A DNA stretch of 42,069 nucleotides from contig SKOK01000108.1 of NCBI GenBank assembly GCA_007120085.1, positions 1-42,069 of the forward strand, in the 5' to 3' direction. Origin of the DNA: Bacteroidales bacterium. GTDB lineage: Bacteria; Bacteroidota; Bacteroidia; Bacteroidales; UBA7960. Within the stretch, counting starts at the first letter, position 1, and each line of letters starts with the position of its first letter. The notes below the pieces were generated by a model. It did no database searches, had not been told where the DNA came from, and saw only the letters and a list, made by a program, of their open reading frames with translations. A program made the translations under genes and the position numbers. Shown piece after piece: positions 26,872-38,105 of the stretch.

Positions 26872-28821
26872 TTAGCGTTTCTTGCGTTTTTTCTGTGCTG
26901 CTTCCTGTTGTTTGGCCAGCTCTTCCATTCTTTGCTGCCATTTTGATTTCTTGACGGGTTTCTTTTTGTTCTCTTCTATTTTGGCGTGCAGGGCGTCCTC
27001 GTCAATCATTCTTTTAAAAATGAACATCTGTCCGAAGGTGATTACATTGGCCAGGAAGTAATAGTAGCTGAGCCCTGAAGCGAAGCTGTTGAATATCCCA
27101 AGCATCATGACAGGCATCAGGTACATCATGGTTTTCATCCCCGGCATCTGGTTTGATGAACTCATCATTTGCGAGTTCATGTGCGTATAGATTACCATGG
27201 AGCCGGCCATCAGTATGGTGAACAAGCTGACGTGATCTCCATAGAAGGGGATGGTAAAGGGCAGGTCAAGTATTGAGTCGTAGGATGAGAGGTCATCTGC
27301 CCACAGAAATCCCTGCTGGCGCAGCTCAATGGAGGCAGGGAAAAAGCGGAACAGGGCTAAAAGTATTGGAAGTTGTAACAGCATTGGAACACACCCTGCC
27401 ATTGGGTTAACACCTGCTTTCTTATACAGTGCCATGGTGGCCTGCTGCTTCTTCATTGCATCTTCCTTCTTGGGAAACTTCTTACCCAGCTCATCAATTT
27501 CGGGTTTTAGTACCCGCATTTTGGCCTGTGAAAGATAGGTTTTGTATGCAATGGGGAGCAAGACGATTTTCAACAGTATGGTGAGAATCAGGATGATGAT
27601 CCCGTAGTTCAGTTCAAAACCATCAAGGTAATTAAAGATGGGGATCACGGCAAAGCGATTGATCCACGACATCAGGAAGAACCCCCAGCCCAGCGGTATT
27701 TGTCTTTCCAGGTCCAGGTCATAGGCATTAAGAATCCTGTAACTGTTGGGTCCAATGTACCACTGCATGTTAAAGCTGTTGTCTATCCTTGGATCATAGT
27801 CGAGGTTAACGGAGGCCTCCAGCAGCTTAAGGAACTCTTCATCGGTTTCGGGAGCGGTAGTGCTTTGGATATCAGCATTTACAAAGCCGTCATTAGTGAT
27901 AAGGGCCCTGGAGAAGAACTGTTGTTTAAATGATATCCACTCAACCCTTGTACTTAGCCTTTCGGCACCATCCCTGGTAGGCCTGATGCGCGACACCTCA
28001 TCGTGCACGTATTTGTAATAGACAGTGGTATTGTTTTGTTCGTTCTGGCGGTTTTTTTCCTGTCGCAACAGGTTTGATTGCCAGTCAAGACTCATCATGG
28101 TGGTGTTTGCTGCAATCACCTGTCGCATGCCAACGAAGTTTACTTCGAAATCAATCATGAAATCATGACGGTCAATGCCATAAGCGAATTCAACATAGCT
28201 GGGGGTGGCAGCGCTGTGCAGGTCGGTATAAGCTCGCATGGCAAAAACCTGTACATCATTGCCTGTAATTTCAATGCCTGAATGACCAGTGTATGGCCTG
28301 TTGTTCATGTAAGGCATGAAAAATAATTGATCTGTTGATATACTCCTGTTATCAGCTGTGAAAAAGCTGAATGCGAAGCGTTCATTTTCACTGGTAAAGA
28401 GGATGAGCTGACTTTGGTCGTATGACTTAAAGTTCTTAAGCTCAGCAGAATGGATGTGTCCGCCTTTGGTGCTGATATTCAGTCTTAAATCGTCATTTTC
28501 AATGGTGAAGAATTCTTGTTCGCCAATTGCAGCATTTGAAAAGAATCCCATTGCTGAGCGGATGCGCTGCTTTTCCAGCGAGTCAATCAGTTCGGGAGCC
28601 GTGCCATCTGGCAGAATGACATCTTCAGGCAATTGAGTTTCCTGTTCGCGTGCATCCCTTAATGCTTCTGCTTCAGCCCTTGCACGTTGTTGCACCTCTG
28701 CGATGCTATCCTGGATTCGCCTTGCTTCCAGTCGCTCATCCTCACTGGGGGCCATCCATATGCTGTAGCCTATAAGGATGGCGGCGATCAGAAGCAAGCC
28801 AATAATATTGTCTCTGGTCAT
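26872..28821 (-). CDS. yidC: Membrane protein insertase YidC
   Basis: MTRDNIIGLLLIAAILIGYSIWMAPS; KPEIDELGKKFPKKEDAMKKQQATMALYKKAGVNPMAGCVPMLLQLPILLALFRFFPASIELR. Confidence 0.96.
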   Translation of the reverse strand: MTRDNIIGLLLIAAILIGYSIWMAPSEDERLEARRIQDSIAEVQQRARAEAEALRDAREQETQLPEDVILPDGTAPELIDSLEKQRIRSAMGFFSNAAIGEQEFFTIENDDLRLNISTKGGHIHSAELKNFKSYDQSQLILFTSENERFAFSFFTADNRSISTDQLFFMPYMNNRPYTGHSGIEITGNDVQVFAMRAYTDLHSAATPSYVEFAYGIDRHDFMIDFEVNFVGMRQVIAANTTMMSLDWQSNLLRQEKNRQNEQNNTTVYYKYVHDEVSRIRPTRDGAERLSTRVEWISFKQQFFSRALITNDGFVNADIQSTTAPETDEEFLKLLEASVNLDYDPRIDNSFNMQWYIGPNSYRILNAYDLDLERQIPLGWGFFLMSWINRFAVIPIFNYLDGFELNYGIIILILTILLKIVLLPIAYKTYLSQAKMRVLKPEIDELGKKFPKKEDAMKKQQATMALYKKAGVNPMAGCVPMLLQLPILLALFRFFPASIELRQQGFLWADDLSSYDSILDLPFTIPFYGDHVSLFTILMAGSMVIYTHMNSQMMSSSNQMPGMKTMMYLMPVMMLGIFNSFASGLSYYYFLANVITFGQMFIFKRMIDEDALHAKIEENKKKPVKKSKWQQRMEELAKQQEAAQKKRKKR

Positions 28822-28846
28822 TTTGCTTATGTTTTTTATTGGATTG

Positions 28847-28854
28847 CAAAGATA
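28847..28854 (-). promoter_or_regulatory. Candidate -7 box (CAAAGATA = TATCTTTG on minus) for yidC
   Basis: TAnnTTTG match 26 bp upstream of the yidC start; -33 element not clear. Confidence 0.45.
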
Positions 28855-28911
28855 ATTTAAAAGGGTGAACTACGCCTTCATTATACCTGAAAAAACGCAA
28901 CTCGCAATGGC

Positions 28912-30606
<1,695 letters not shown>

Positions 30607-30666
30607 TCACAGGAAATAAAAACATAAAATAATGATGCGAAAGTAAGAAAAGATCAGCACATGTGC

Positions 30667-31293
30667 TTAATCCTTCTTAAGTTTAATGGATTCTTTTTCT
30701 TTCTCTTTTTCTGCCATTTCAGATGGTGCGATCAAATTCTCTCCGGTTTTTTCCTTGATGATCTTTTCTCGCTCTATGATGCTGTCGTCATCTTTGTTTA
30801 CTTTTTCCTTGATGATCACATCTCTTTTTTCTTCTGTTTCCTTAGGCCAGAAGCCACAGCCACCGGTTTTCTTGATCAAATAGTAGCCTGCTGAAAGTGC
30901 GAGAATGACGACAGCGATGCCAATGGTTTCCAGCCCTGAATATTTATCATAATCCATCACGATGATCTTGCGGGAAATGGCAATAATTGCAACCAGCATA
31001 ACCACTTCGACGTGAATGACGTGTTCACGGAAATAGACTTTTATGGTGTCGAGTAGTTCTATGCCTATCAGCACAAGCAGAAATACGCCAAAGACATTCA
31101 GCAGGTTGTCGAGGTTAATGATGAAATAGCCTTCGCCGGGTTCTGTAATGGCCTTGTAAAACACGTAGCCCAGTTCGATGGTAGCCACTACCAGCAAAAC
31201 TGACATCAGGGCGATGAGGGTTTTGATTATGTAGCGTTCAGTTGTTTGAACTGCCTTTTTGAGCTTTGGAGGGGTGTTGTCTTTGTATCCCAT
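30667..31293 (-). CDS. PsiE-like (phosphate-starvation-inducible E family) membrane protein
   Basis: Four TM helices; LLVLIGIELLDTIKVYFREHVIHVEVVMLVAIIAISRKIIVMD; charged C-terminal tail. Confidence 0.75.
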   Translation of the reverse strand: MGYKDNTPPKLKKAVQTTERYIIKTLIALMSVLLVVATIELGYVFYKAITEPGEGYFIINLDNLLNVFGVFLLVLIGIELLDTIKVYFREHVIHVEVVMLVAIIAISRKIIVMDYDKYSGLETIGIAVVILALSAGYYLIKKTGGCGFWPKETEEKRDVIIKEKVNKDDDSIIEREKIIKEKTGENLIAPSEMAEKEKEKESIKLKKD

Positions 31294-31326
31294 ATCGTCG
31301 AACTTTGAACTGTTTCGTATGGTCTG

Positions 31327-31980
31327 TTAACTTTGTTTTTTGAGCCTGGAGATATAATCCAGTGGTTTAACAGCATTAAAAACGGCACTACCGGCTACCA
31401 GGATGTTTGCACCTGCTTTCAGCAGTGCTGATGCATTGTGCTCATCAACACCGCCGTCCACCTCGATGAGCAATGCCGGATTCAATGCTTTGCGCATTTC
31501 ATCAAGCCTTTGTAAACGAGTGTATGTGGAAGCAATGAACTGTTGTCCTCCAAAGCCCGGATTTACAGACATCAGCAAGGCATGGTGTACGTCTGGCAGG
31601 ATGCCTTCAAGCAGCTCTACATTGTTATGCGGGTTAATGACAACCCCGGCCTTCATGCCAAGCTTTTTAATCCGGTTGATGGTGCTGTGCAGGTGGGTGC
31701 AGGTTTCATAATGAACACTCAGCCAGTCTGCGCCAGCATCCTTGAAACTCTCGAGGTAGCGATCGGGGTCATTGATCATCAGGTGCACGTCCAGCGGTTT
31801 CCGGGCGATTGACTTGATCTGTTTGATGATGGAAAAGCCAAATGAGATGTTAGGGACGAATTGACCATCCATCACATCAACATGAAAAAGATCTGCCTCA
31901 CTCTGGTTGACCATTTCAACCTCTTCTCCCAAACGAAGGAAGTCGGCAGCAAGCAATGATGGTGCTACAAGGTGCTGCAT
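31327..31980 (-). CDS. rpe: Ribulose-phosphate 3-epimerase
   Basis: VAPSLLAADFLRLGEEVEMVNQSEADLFHVDVMDGQFVPNISFG; SVNPGFGGQQF; EVDGGV. Confidence 0.96.
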   Translation of the reverse strand: MQHLVAPSLLAADFLRLGEEVEMVNQSEADLFHVDVMDGQFVPNISFGFSIIKQIKSIARKPLDVHLMINDPDRYLESFKDAGADWLSVHYETCTHLHSTINRIKKLGMKAGVVINPHNNVELLEGILPDVHHALLMSVNPGFGGQQFIASTYTRLQRLDEMRKALNPALLIEVDGGVDEHNASALLKAGANILVAGSAVFNAVKPLDYISRLKKQS

Positions 31981-32016
31981 CGGTGTGTTACTTTAGAAAT
32001 TATAACTTTTTTTAGC

Positions 32017-32883
32017 TTACCCGAGATAGGTGCGCAATATTTTGCATTTTGAGGCCTGTTTCAGGTGGCGCAGCGCCCTTTCCTTGATCTGCCTGGCTCG
32101 CTCCCTGGTCAGGTGAAGCTTTTCGCCTATCTCTTCAAGACTATGCGGTGGCATGTCGTTGAGCCCAAAAAAAAGCCGGATCACATCAGCCTCTCTTTCG
32201 GGTAATGTGGATATGGTACGCTCTATTTCACTTTTCAACGAGTCGTATAGCAGGTTGTTTTCAGGGGTGTTGCTCTTTTCGTCAGTTTGCAGTATTTCAT
32301 ACATGTCTGATTCTTCTCCTTCGAGCAGGGGTGCATCCATTGACAAATGCCTTCCGGAATGTTTGAGCGCATCCTTTACTTCATCAACAGTGATGTCAAG
32401 CATTTCAGCTATCTCATCAGGATTTGGTTCGCGTTCATGTTTTTGTTCGAGCTGGCTGAATGCCTTGTTAACCTTGTTGATGGTGCCAATCTTGTTCAGT
32501 GGAAGTCTGACAATCCTGGCCTGCTCGGCAAGCGCCTGCAAGATGGATTGCCTGATCCACCAAACCGCATATGAAATGAATTTGAAGCCCCTGGTTTCGT
32601 CAAAACGCTGTGCCGCTTTGAGCAGGCCCATGTTGCCTTCATTGATAAGATCGGGGAGGCTGAGTCCCTGGTTTTGGTATTGTTTTGACACGGATACCAC
32701 AAAGCGCAGGTTGGCCTTGCAGAGTTTTTCAAGGGCTTGCTTGTCACCTTTTTTAATGAGTTTTGCTAACCTCACCTCCTCTTCGGCAGATATCAAACCC
32801 ACCCTCGCAATCTCCTGAAGGTACTTATCCAGTGATGCGGTATCCCTGTTTGTGACTTGTTTTACAATTTTAAGCTGTCTCAT
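32017..32883 (-). CDS. RpoD/SigA-type sigma-70 factor (copy B, paralog)
   Basis: 288 aa; same architecture as copy A but diverged C-terminus [31 protein letters not shown]. Confidence 0.93.
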   Translation of the reverse strand: MRQLKIVKQVTNRDTASLDKYLQEIARVGLISAEEEVRLAKLIKKGDKQALEKLCKANLRFVVSVSKQYQNQGLSLPDLINEGNMGLLKAAQRFDETRGFKFISYAVWWIRQSILQALAEQARIVRLPLNKIGTINKVNKAFSQLEQKHEREPNPDEIAEMLDITVDEVKDALKHSGRHLSMDAPLLEGEESDMYEILQTDEKSNTPENNLLYDSLKSEIERTISTLPEREADVIRLFFGLNDMPPHSLEEIGEKLHLTRERARQIKERALRHLKQASKCKILRTYLG

Positions 32884-33012
32884 GGAAATACCTTTCTTGG
32901 ATAATTATCCAATAATAGTACGCATTTTTGATCAATGAGGTTGCACCAAGCCGCATTTTTAACACAGATCCTGCATCTGACAATTGGTATTATGCCGAAT
33001 GCGGGACAACTG

Positions 33013-35151
33013 CTATTTGCGTTCGCGGGGCAGCAGGGCCTTGCGCGAAAGCTTCAGTTTGCCTGTTTTCTTGTCAACGTCAAGGAGCTTCACTTCTATC
33101 TCATCACCAACTTTATATCCGCTATCTTCAACTTTTTCAAGCCTGCGCCATTCAATTTCACTGATGTGCAGTAAGCCTTCCTTTCCGGGAATGATCTCAA
33201 CAAACATTCCGAAAGAAACGATGCTCTTGATCTTTCCTTGGTAAATTTCACCAATTTCAGGAACAGCAATGATGCTTTTGATGCGGTTTACGACGAAATC
33301 AATTGAAGATTTGTTTTCGGATACGATGTCAACCACTCCATATTCGCCAACCTCTTCAATTACGATGGTGCTGCCACTTTCTTTCTGAAGCTCTTGAATG
33401 ACTTTGCCTCCGGGTCCAATGACGGCACCGATGAATTCTTTCGGGATGGTCATCTTCACGATACGCGGAACGTGTGGTTTGTAATCGGCCCTGGGCTCAC
33501 TGATGGTCTTTTGCATCTCATTGAGAATATGCAGGCGACCTTCTTTGGCTTGCAAGAGTGCCTCTTCCAGTACTTCAAAGCTCAGGCCTTCAATCTTGAT
33601 GTCCATCTGACAGGCGGTTATGCCTTCCGTAGTGCCTGTTACTTTAAAATCCATGTCGCCGAGGTGGTCTTCATCACCAAGGATGTCTGAAAGCACGGCA
33701 TATTTACCTGATTCCGGATCTGCTATCAAGCCCATGGCAATGCCTGATACTGGTTTGGTGATCTTGACACCGGCGTCCATAAGTGCCAGTGTACCTGCAC
33801 ACACGGTGGCCATTGATGAGGACCCGTTTGATTCAAGGATGTCTGAAACTACGCGAATGGTGTAAGGGTTGTCGTTGCCATTGGGCAGGATGGGTTTAAT
33901 GGCACGCATGGCCAGGTTGCCGTGGCCAATTTCGCGACGACTGGTAAAGCGCATCATTTTGACTTCACCTGTACAGAAAGGTGGGAAGTTGTAATGCAGC
34001 AGGAATTTGCTCTTACCTTCAATCACGGCTCCATCAATGGTTTGTTCGTCAAGCTTGGTGCCAAGGGTGACGGTTGTCAGCGATTGTGTTTCACCACGTG
34101 TAAAAACAGCTGAGCCGTGTGCGGCTGGCAGGTAGTTCACTTCCGACCAGATGGGGCGAATTTCTTCCGGCTTGCGACCGTCAATGCGCTTGCGCTCATC
34201 CAAAACGAAGTTACGGATGGCCTTCTTCTGGATGTCGCTAAAGTATTCGCTGACGAGCCCGCCTTTTTCTTCCAGCTCCTCTTCTGTCATACTTTCAAGG
34301 AAGGCAGTTTTTATATCTTCGTAAGCCTGCTTTCGTTCTTGTTTGATCACAATGCACTGGCTTGTAATGTCATAAATCTTATCGTAAAGCTCCTTCTCCA
34401 TTCTTTCGCGGAGCTCTGCATCTTCTTCTATCGGAGGATATTCCCGCTTATTTTGTGCTTTTTCTACCTCTTTTGCAAGCTCGATCTGAGCCTCACACTG
34501 AATCTTAATGGCTTTGTGAGCATATGCAATGGCTTCAAGCATTTCCTGCTCCGATACCTCCTTCATTTCACCTTCAACCATCACGATGTTGTCAATGGTG
34601 CCAGCCACGATCATTTCAAGATCAGCTTTTTCGAGCTCGGCCATGCCCGGATTGACTGTAAACTCTCCGTCGATTCGTGCCACGCGCACTTCTGAAATGG
34701 GTCCGTTGAAAGGGATGTCAGATACGCCGATGGCCGCTGATGCTGCCAGGCCTGCCAGTGCATCGGGCAAGGTGTCTTTACCTGCTGAGATCAGCGATAT
34801 TAGTACCTGTGTTTCAGCCATGTAGTTGTCTGGAAACATGGGGCGCAAAGCCCTGTCAACCAGTCTTGAGATGAGTATTTCGTGCTCAGAGGGGCGTGCT
34901 TCCCGCTTGAAAAAGCCACCGGGGAAACGCCCTGCTGCAGCGTATTTTTCCTGGTAATCAACAGAAAGCGGCAAAAATGATTGCCCTTCCTTTACGTCTG
35001 TTCTTGCTACTACGGTTGCCAATAGCATGGTGTCGCCCATCCTGAGCACCACCGAACCATCAGCTTGTTTGGCTAGCTTGCCGGTTTCCAATGTAATCAC
35101 CTTGCCGTCGCCAAGGTCAATCGTCTTCTGAATTCCAATGTTTTTGTTCAT
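33013..35151 (-). CDS. pnp: Polyribonucleotide nucleotidyltransferase (PNPase)
   Basis: Two RNase PH domains ([31 protein letters not shown]), KH ([15 protein letters not shown]) and S1 ([32 protein letters not shown]). Confidence 0.97.
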   Translation of the reverse strand: MNKNIGIQKTIDLGDGKVITLETGKLAKQADGSVVLRMGDTMLLATVVARTDVKEGQSFLPLSVDYQEKYAAAGRFPGGFFKREARPSEHEILISRLVDRALRPMFPDNYMAETQVLISLISAGKDTLPDALAGLAASAAIGVSDIPFNGPISEVRVARIDGEFTVNPGMAELEKADLEMIVAGTIDNIVMVEGEMKEVSEQEMLEAIAYAHKAIKIQCEAQIELAKEVEKAQNKREYPPIEEDAELRERMEKELYDKIYDITSQCIVIKQERKQAYEDIKTAFLESMTEEELEEKGGLVSEYFSDIQKKAIRNFVLDERKRIDGRKPEEIRPIWSEVNYLPAAHGSAVFTRGETQSLTTVTLGTKLDEQTIDGAVIEGKSKFLLHYNFPPFCTGEVKMMRFTSRREIGHGNLAMRAIKPILPNGNDNPYTIRVVSDILESNGSSSMATVCAGTLALMDAGVKITKPVSGIAMGLIADPESGKYAVLSDILGDEDHLGDMDFKVTGTTEGITACQMDIKIEGLSFEVLEEALLQAKEGRLHILNEMQKTISEPRADYKPHVPRIVKMTIPKEFIGAVIGPGGKVIQELQKESGSTIVIEEVGEYGVVDIVSENKSSIDFVVNRIKSIIAVPEIGEIYQGKIKSIVSFGMFVEIIPGKEGLLHISEIEWRRLEKVEDSGYKVGDEIEVKLLDVDKKTGKLKLSRKALLPRERK

Positions 35152-35195
35152 CTTCTTGTTTTTTTCTTAATATATATATCGATCTTAAATATGTT

Positions 35196-35233
35196 GAAAA
35201 AAAAACAGGCAACTATAAATAATTGCCTGTTTT
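35196..35233 (-). terminator. Rho-independent terminator downstream of rpsO
   Basis: 11-bp perfect stem AAAACAGGCAA (35202-35212) / TTGCCTGTTTT (35223-35233); T-tract on minus strand. Confidence 0.85.
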
Positions 35234-35246
35234 CTCCAAAAATCAA

Positions 35247-35516
35247 TTACTTTCTTAAATTCAGCTTCTTGATAATCGCCCTGTAACGCTCAATATCGTT
35301 ATTTTTCAGGTAGTTGAGAAGCTTCCTTCTTTTTCCAACCAGCAGGATCAGTGAACGCTGGGTGTTTTTGTCTTTCTTATTCTTTTTCAGATGCCCTGTC
35401 AGGTGGCTGATTCTATGTGTAAAAAGCGCTACCTGGCTTTCCGGTGAACCGGTATCGGCTTCATTGCCACCGTGTTCAGCAAAAATATTCTTCTTTATCT
35501 CCGAAGTTAAATACAT
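35247..35516 (-). CDS. rpsO: 30S ribosomal protein S15
   Basis: NEADTGSPESQVALFTHRISHLTGHLKKNKKDKNTQRSLILLVGKRRKLLNYL. Confidence 0.97.
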   Translation of the reverse strand: MYLTSEIKKNIFAEHGGNEADTGSPESQVALFTHRISHLTGHLKKNKKDKNTQRSLILLVGKRRKLLNYLKNNDIERYRAIIKKLNLRK

Positions 35517-35573
35517 AAATGTAGATGATTTGTGTTTCTTTTTTTATTTGTTTTTCCTTTATAAACAGGCCTG

Positions 35574-35581
35574 CAAAAGTA
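35574..35581 (-). promoter_or_regulatory. Candidate -7 box (CAAAAGTA = TACTTTTG on minus) for rpsO
   Basis: TAnnTTTG with CAA at 35602-35604, 20-bp spacing. Confidence 0.55.
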
Positions 35582-35657
35582 CAAAGATTTATTTATTTTA
35601 ACAAGCTTTTTTCTTAATTATCACAAATTAATGCAGGGATGTATCAGCAGGATACTT

Positions 35658-38105
35658 TTAGTTATGTCGCAAACGCTGAATTGACAGGTAGTCCAGGTAA
35701 TAAAGGAATCTTATTGAAAAGCTGTTGATCTGTGGTTGCCCAAGCATGTTGTCAAGGTTTTCGAAATAGTTTGCATAAATATTGCTGCTTCTGCTGTCAA
35801 TGATGTTCTTCCATGCAATGGTCATACGGCTGCCGGGAGCAAAATGCCAGGTGATCATCATATCGATGGTGAAGGCGTTATAGTTTATGTCGCTGATGTT
35901 AAGGTCATCTGAAACCGGCTTAAGCCTTCCGTCGGTTTGCAGGAAATAATAACTGCCGTTGTAATCAACCCGCGACCAATAGTGCCGCAGGTTAAAATTA
36001 AGGGAAAGCCTGTTGTTAAAAATGTAAGTTGTTTTGAATGTGTTGACGGTAGTTGGCGATTGCCGCCTGCCAAAATACACTGAGTCGGCATTCAGTTGCA
36101 TCACATATCCAATGTCGTTTGTTTTTTTGTTATACTCAAAACGATAGGCCATGTTGAATTTATCATTTACCCTTAAAGTTGGCTGCAGCATAAAACTGTA
36201 TTCATCCTGGGGCTGATCGGCATTGATCCGTTCGAAGCCCATGTTTCCGTCAAAGTATATTCTTTTGCGGTAATCTGATGACCAGCTAAGGTGGGTATTC
36301 CAGGCATCCTCCGTCCGGTAGAAACGGCCGGGGGCCCTGGGTTCAAAGTAGTCGCGCTCACCTCTCGGACTGTAAGTGTTGCGCCAGTTTATGAAGAATC
36401 TTGTATCAAACAACACCCTGAATGTATATTGCATTTGCAGGCCTGTGAAATTTTCAGGATCATAAAGCCTTGAATGATTGATGCTGAAGGAGTTTGTTAG
36501 AGTCCATATCCTCCAAAAAGGGTCAAAAATGTTGTGGCTTGCCGAAAAGGAATTGTTAACCTGGTTGTTTCGGCGCAGGAATCCCATATCATTCTGGTCG
36601 TAGTCGTTGCTGATCACATTGCGGCTGTAGTTGTATTGCCAGGTGCCGCCAAATTTCCCCATCCTGACATCATATTTATGGCCATAAACATTGTCACTGC
36701 CTGAAAGATACTGTTGGCTTACTGCCCCTGAGCCGCTTATGCGAAACATATTGCTCTGGTCCATGATCCTGAACTCAGTGCCGGTCACATTGGATGTATA
36801 ATCTTTTTCGGCACCGGCTACATTGGTGTTGATCAGGCTGATAAATGAGTTGTTTTTCAGGCTTTGGTCAACCACGACCAGGTTGTAATTTGTGAAATTC
36901 TGTGTGCTTACTGACCGTTTTTGTCCTGTGATGGTGTCTTTAAGGATGGCTTCTGATGGGGCCGTCATGGCGTTGAATATGCCTATGCCGAGTCCGCCCG
37001 AAGTGCGGCCCGATAATTTTGAAGCATTGATGAGGCGCGTTTCAAGAGGGTTTTCCAGCAATACCTCATTGGTGTCAAGCTGCTGTGCCGCCCGACGATA
37101 ATTCCTGGGTTGTGCCCCGATTCTGCGCGAATAAAACAGGTCTGCTTTCTCAAAAAGCTCCGTACCTTCAGTAAAGAACTGCCTGTTTTCATCATATTTG
37201 ACCTCAAAAGGGGAGAGGTTAAGTACCTTGGCATCCGACTGCACTTGTCCGAAGTCAGGAATCAGGGTAACATCCATTGTAAAGCTTGGGCTGATGCCTA
37301 GCTTCAGGTCCATGCCACCGTTGAAGGAGTTTGCCCAACCCTGATCAGCACCGTTTTTTTCCATATAATTGGAAATGTAAGGATACAGGGCGATTCGCGG
37401 AGGTGGTTTCACACCGCTGATGCCGTTCATTTGCCCCATGGAAGCCACGGGATCTCCTATTCTGCGATCCACAAAGTTCCAGCTTGATAATTCTCGCTTG
37501 CGCCTGATCTCACGCCAGAAGTTGATGCCCCAGGTTTGTATCTCCCCTTTTGGGAATCGCAGTGCGGAGTAGGGTATTTCCATTTCCACGATCCAGCCAT
37601 CATCCGTAATGCTGTGCTTGCTGACCCATACGGCATCCCAGTTGGTATCGCCGCGGGAGCCACCTCCCGACATGTTGCTGTCGGTTTGCACGCCGGATGC
37701 AGAGACCTGGAAGCGAAAACCATTGATGCCGTCGTTGAAAGGATTGATGTCAACATAGAAACGGTCTGCATTCAGGTTATCTCCAGAGTTGCGCAAACCC
37801 ATTTCTTGCAGGATGCTGTCGGGTGCAGGGTCAAACATCCTGGCTGCGATGTAAATGGCCCCGTCATTATACAGCACCCTGACTTCGGTGTCAAAACTTG
37901 CACGCCTGTCGTTGTGTGGCTCATATTGATGAAAGTCTGAAGCTGCATTTGCCTTTTGCCAAACAGCATCACGAAGCGTTCCGTCCATTTCGGGTGGAAG
38001 CGATGTTCTGACTGCCAATATCTCACGACGCTCCACAGATGCGCTAGATATCTGCCAGCCAGTTAAAAGAAAAAACAAGGGAAACAAAAATGCAGAAAAC
38101 CTCAT
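35658..38105 (-). CDS. DUF5916 domain-containing protein (CBM9-like N-terminus plus outer-membrane barrel)
   Basis: DGTLRDAVWQKANAASDFHQYEPHNDRRASFDTEVRVLYNDGAIYIAARMFD; start placed at MRFSAFLFPLFFLLTG (38105), signal peptide, ATGA overlap with the upstream gene. Confidence 0.88.
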   Translation of the reverse strand: MRFSAFLFPLFFLLTGWQISSASVERREILAVRTSLPPEMDGTLRDAVWQKANAASDFHQYEPHNDRRASFDTEVRVLYNDGAIYIAARMFDPAPDSILQEMGLRNSGDNLNADRFYVDINPFNDGINGFRFQVSASGVQTDSNMSGGGSRGDTNWDAVWVSKHSITDDGWIVEMEIPYSALRFPKGEIQTWGINFWREIRRKRELSSWNFVDRRIGDPVASMGQMNGISGVKPPPRIALYPYISNYMEKNGADQGWANSFNGGMDLKLGISPSFTMDVTLIPDFGQVQSDAKVLNLSPFEVKYDENRQFFTEGTELFEKADLFYSRRIGAQPRNYRRAAQQLDTNEVLLENPLETRLINASKLSGRTSGGLGIGIFNAMTAPSEAILKDTITGQKRSVSTQNFTNYNLVVVDQSLKNNSFISLINTNVAGAEKDYTSNVTGTEFRIMDQSNMFRISGSGAVSQQYLSGSDNVYGHKYDVRMGKFGGTWQYNYSRNVISNDYDQNDMGFLRRNNQVNNSFSASHNIFDPFWRIWTLTNSFSINHSRLYDPENFTGLQMQYTFRVLFDTRFFINWRNTYSPRGERDYFEPRAPGRFYRTEDAWNTHLSWSSDYRKRIYFDGNMGFERINADQPQDEYSFMLQPTLRVNDKFNMAYRFEYNKKTNDIGYVMQLNADSVYFGRRQSPTTVNTFKTTYIFNNRLSLNFNLRHYWSRVDYNGSYYFLQTDGRLKPVSDDLNISDINYNAFTIDMMITWHFAPGSRMTIAWKNIIDSRSSNIYANYFENLDNMLGQPQINSFSIRFLYYLDYLSIQRLRHN

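Noticed and set aside
32153-32818. 221-aa ORF on + strand
   Set aside because: Antisense to the RpoD-like sigma gene; Ser-rich shadow translation.
34117-34695. 192-aa ORF on + strand
   Set aside because: Fully antisense to pnp; Phe/Leu-rich composition typical of shadow ORFs of a conserved gene; no recognizable motif.
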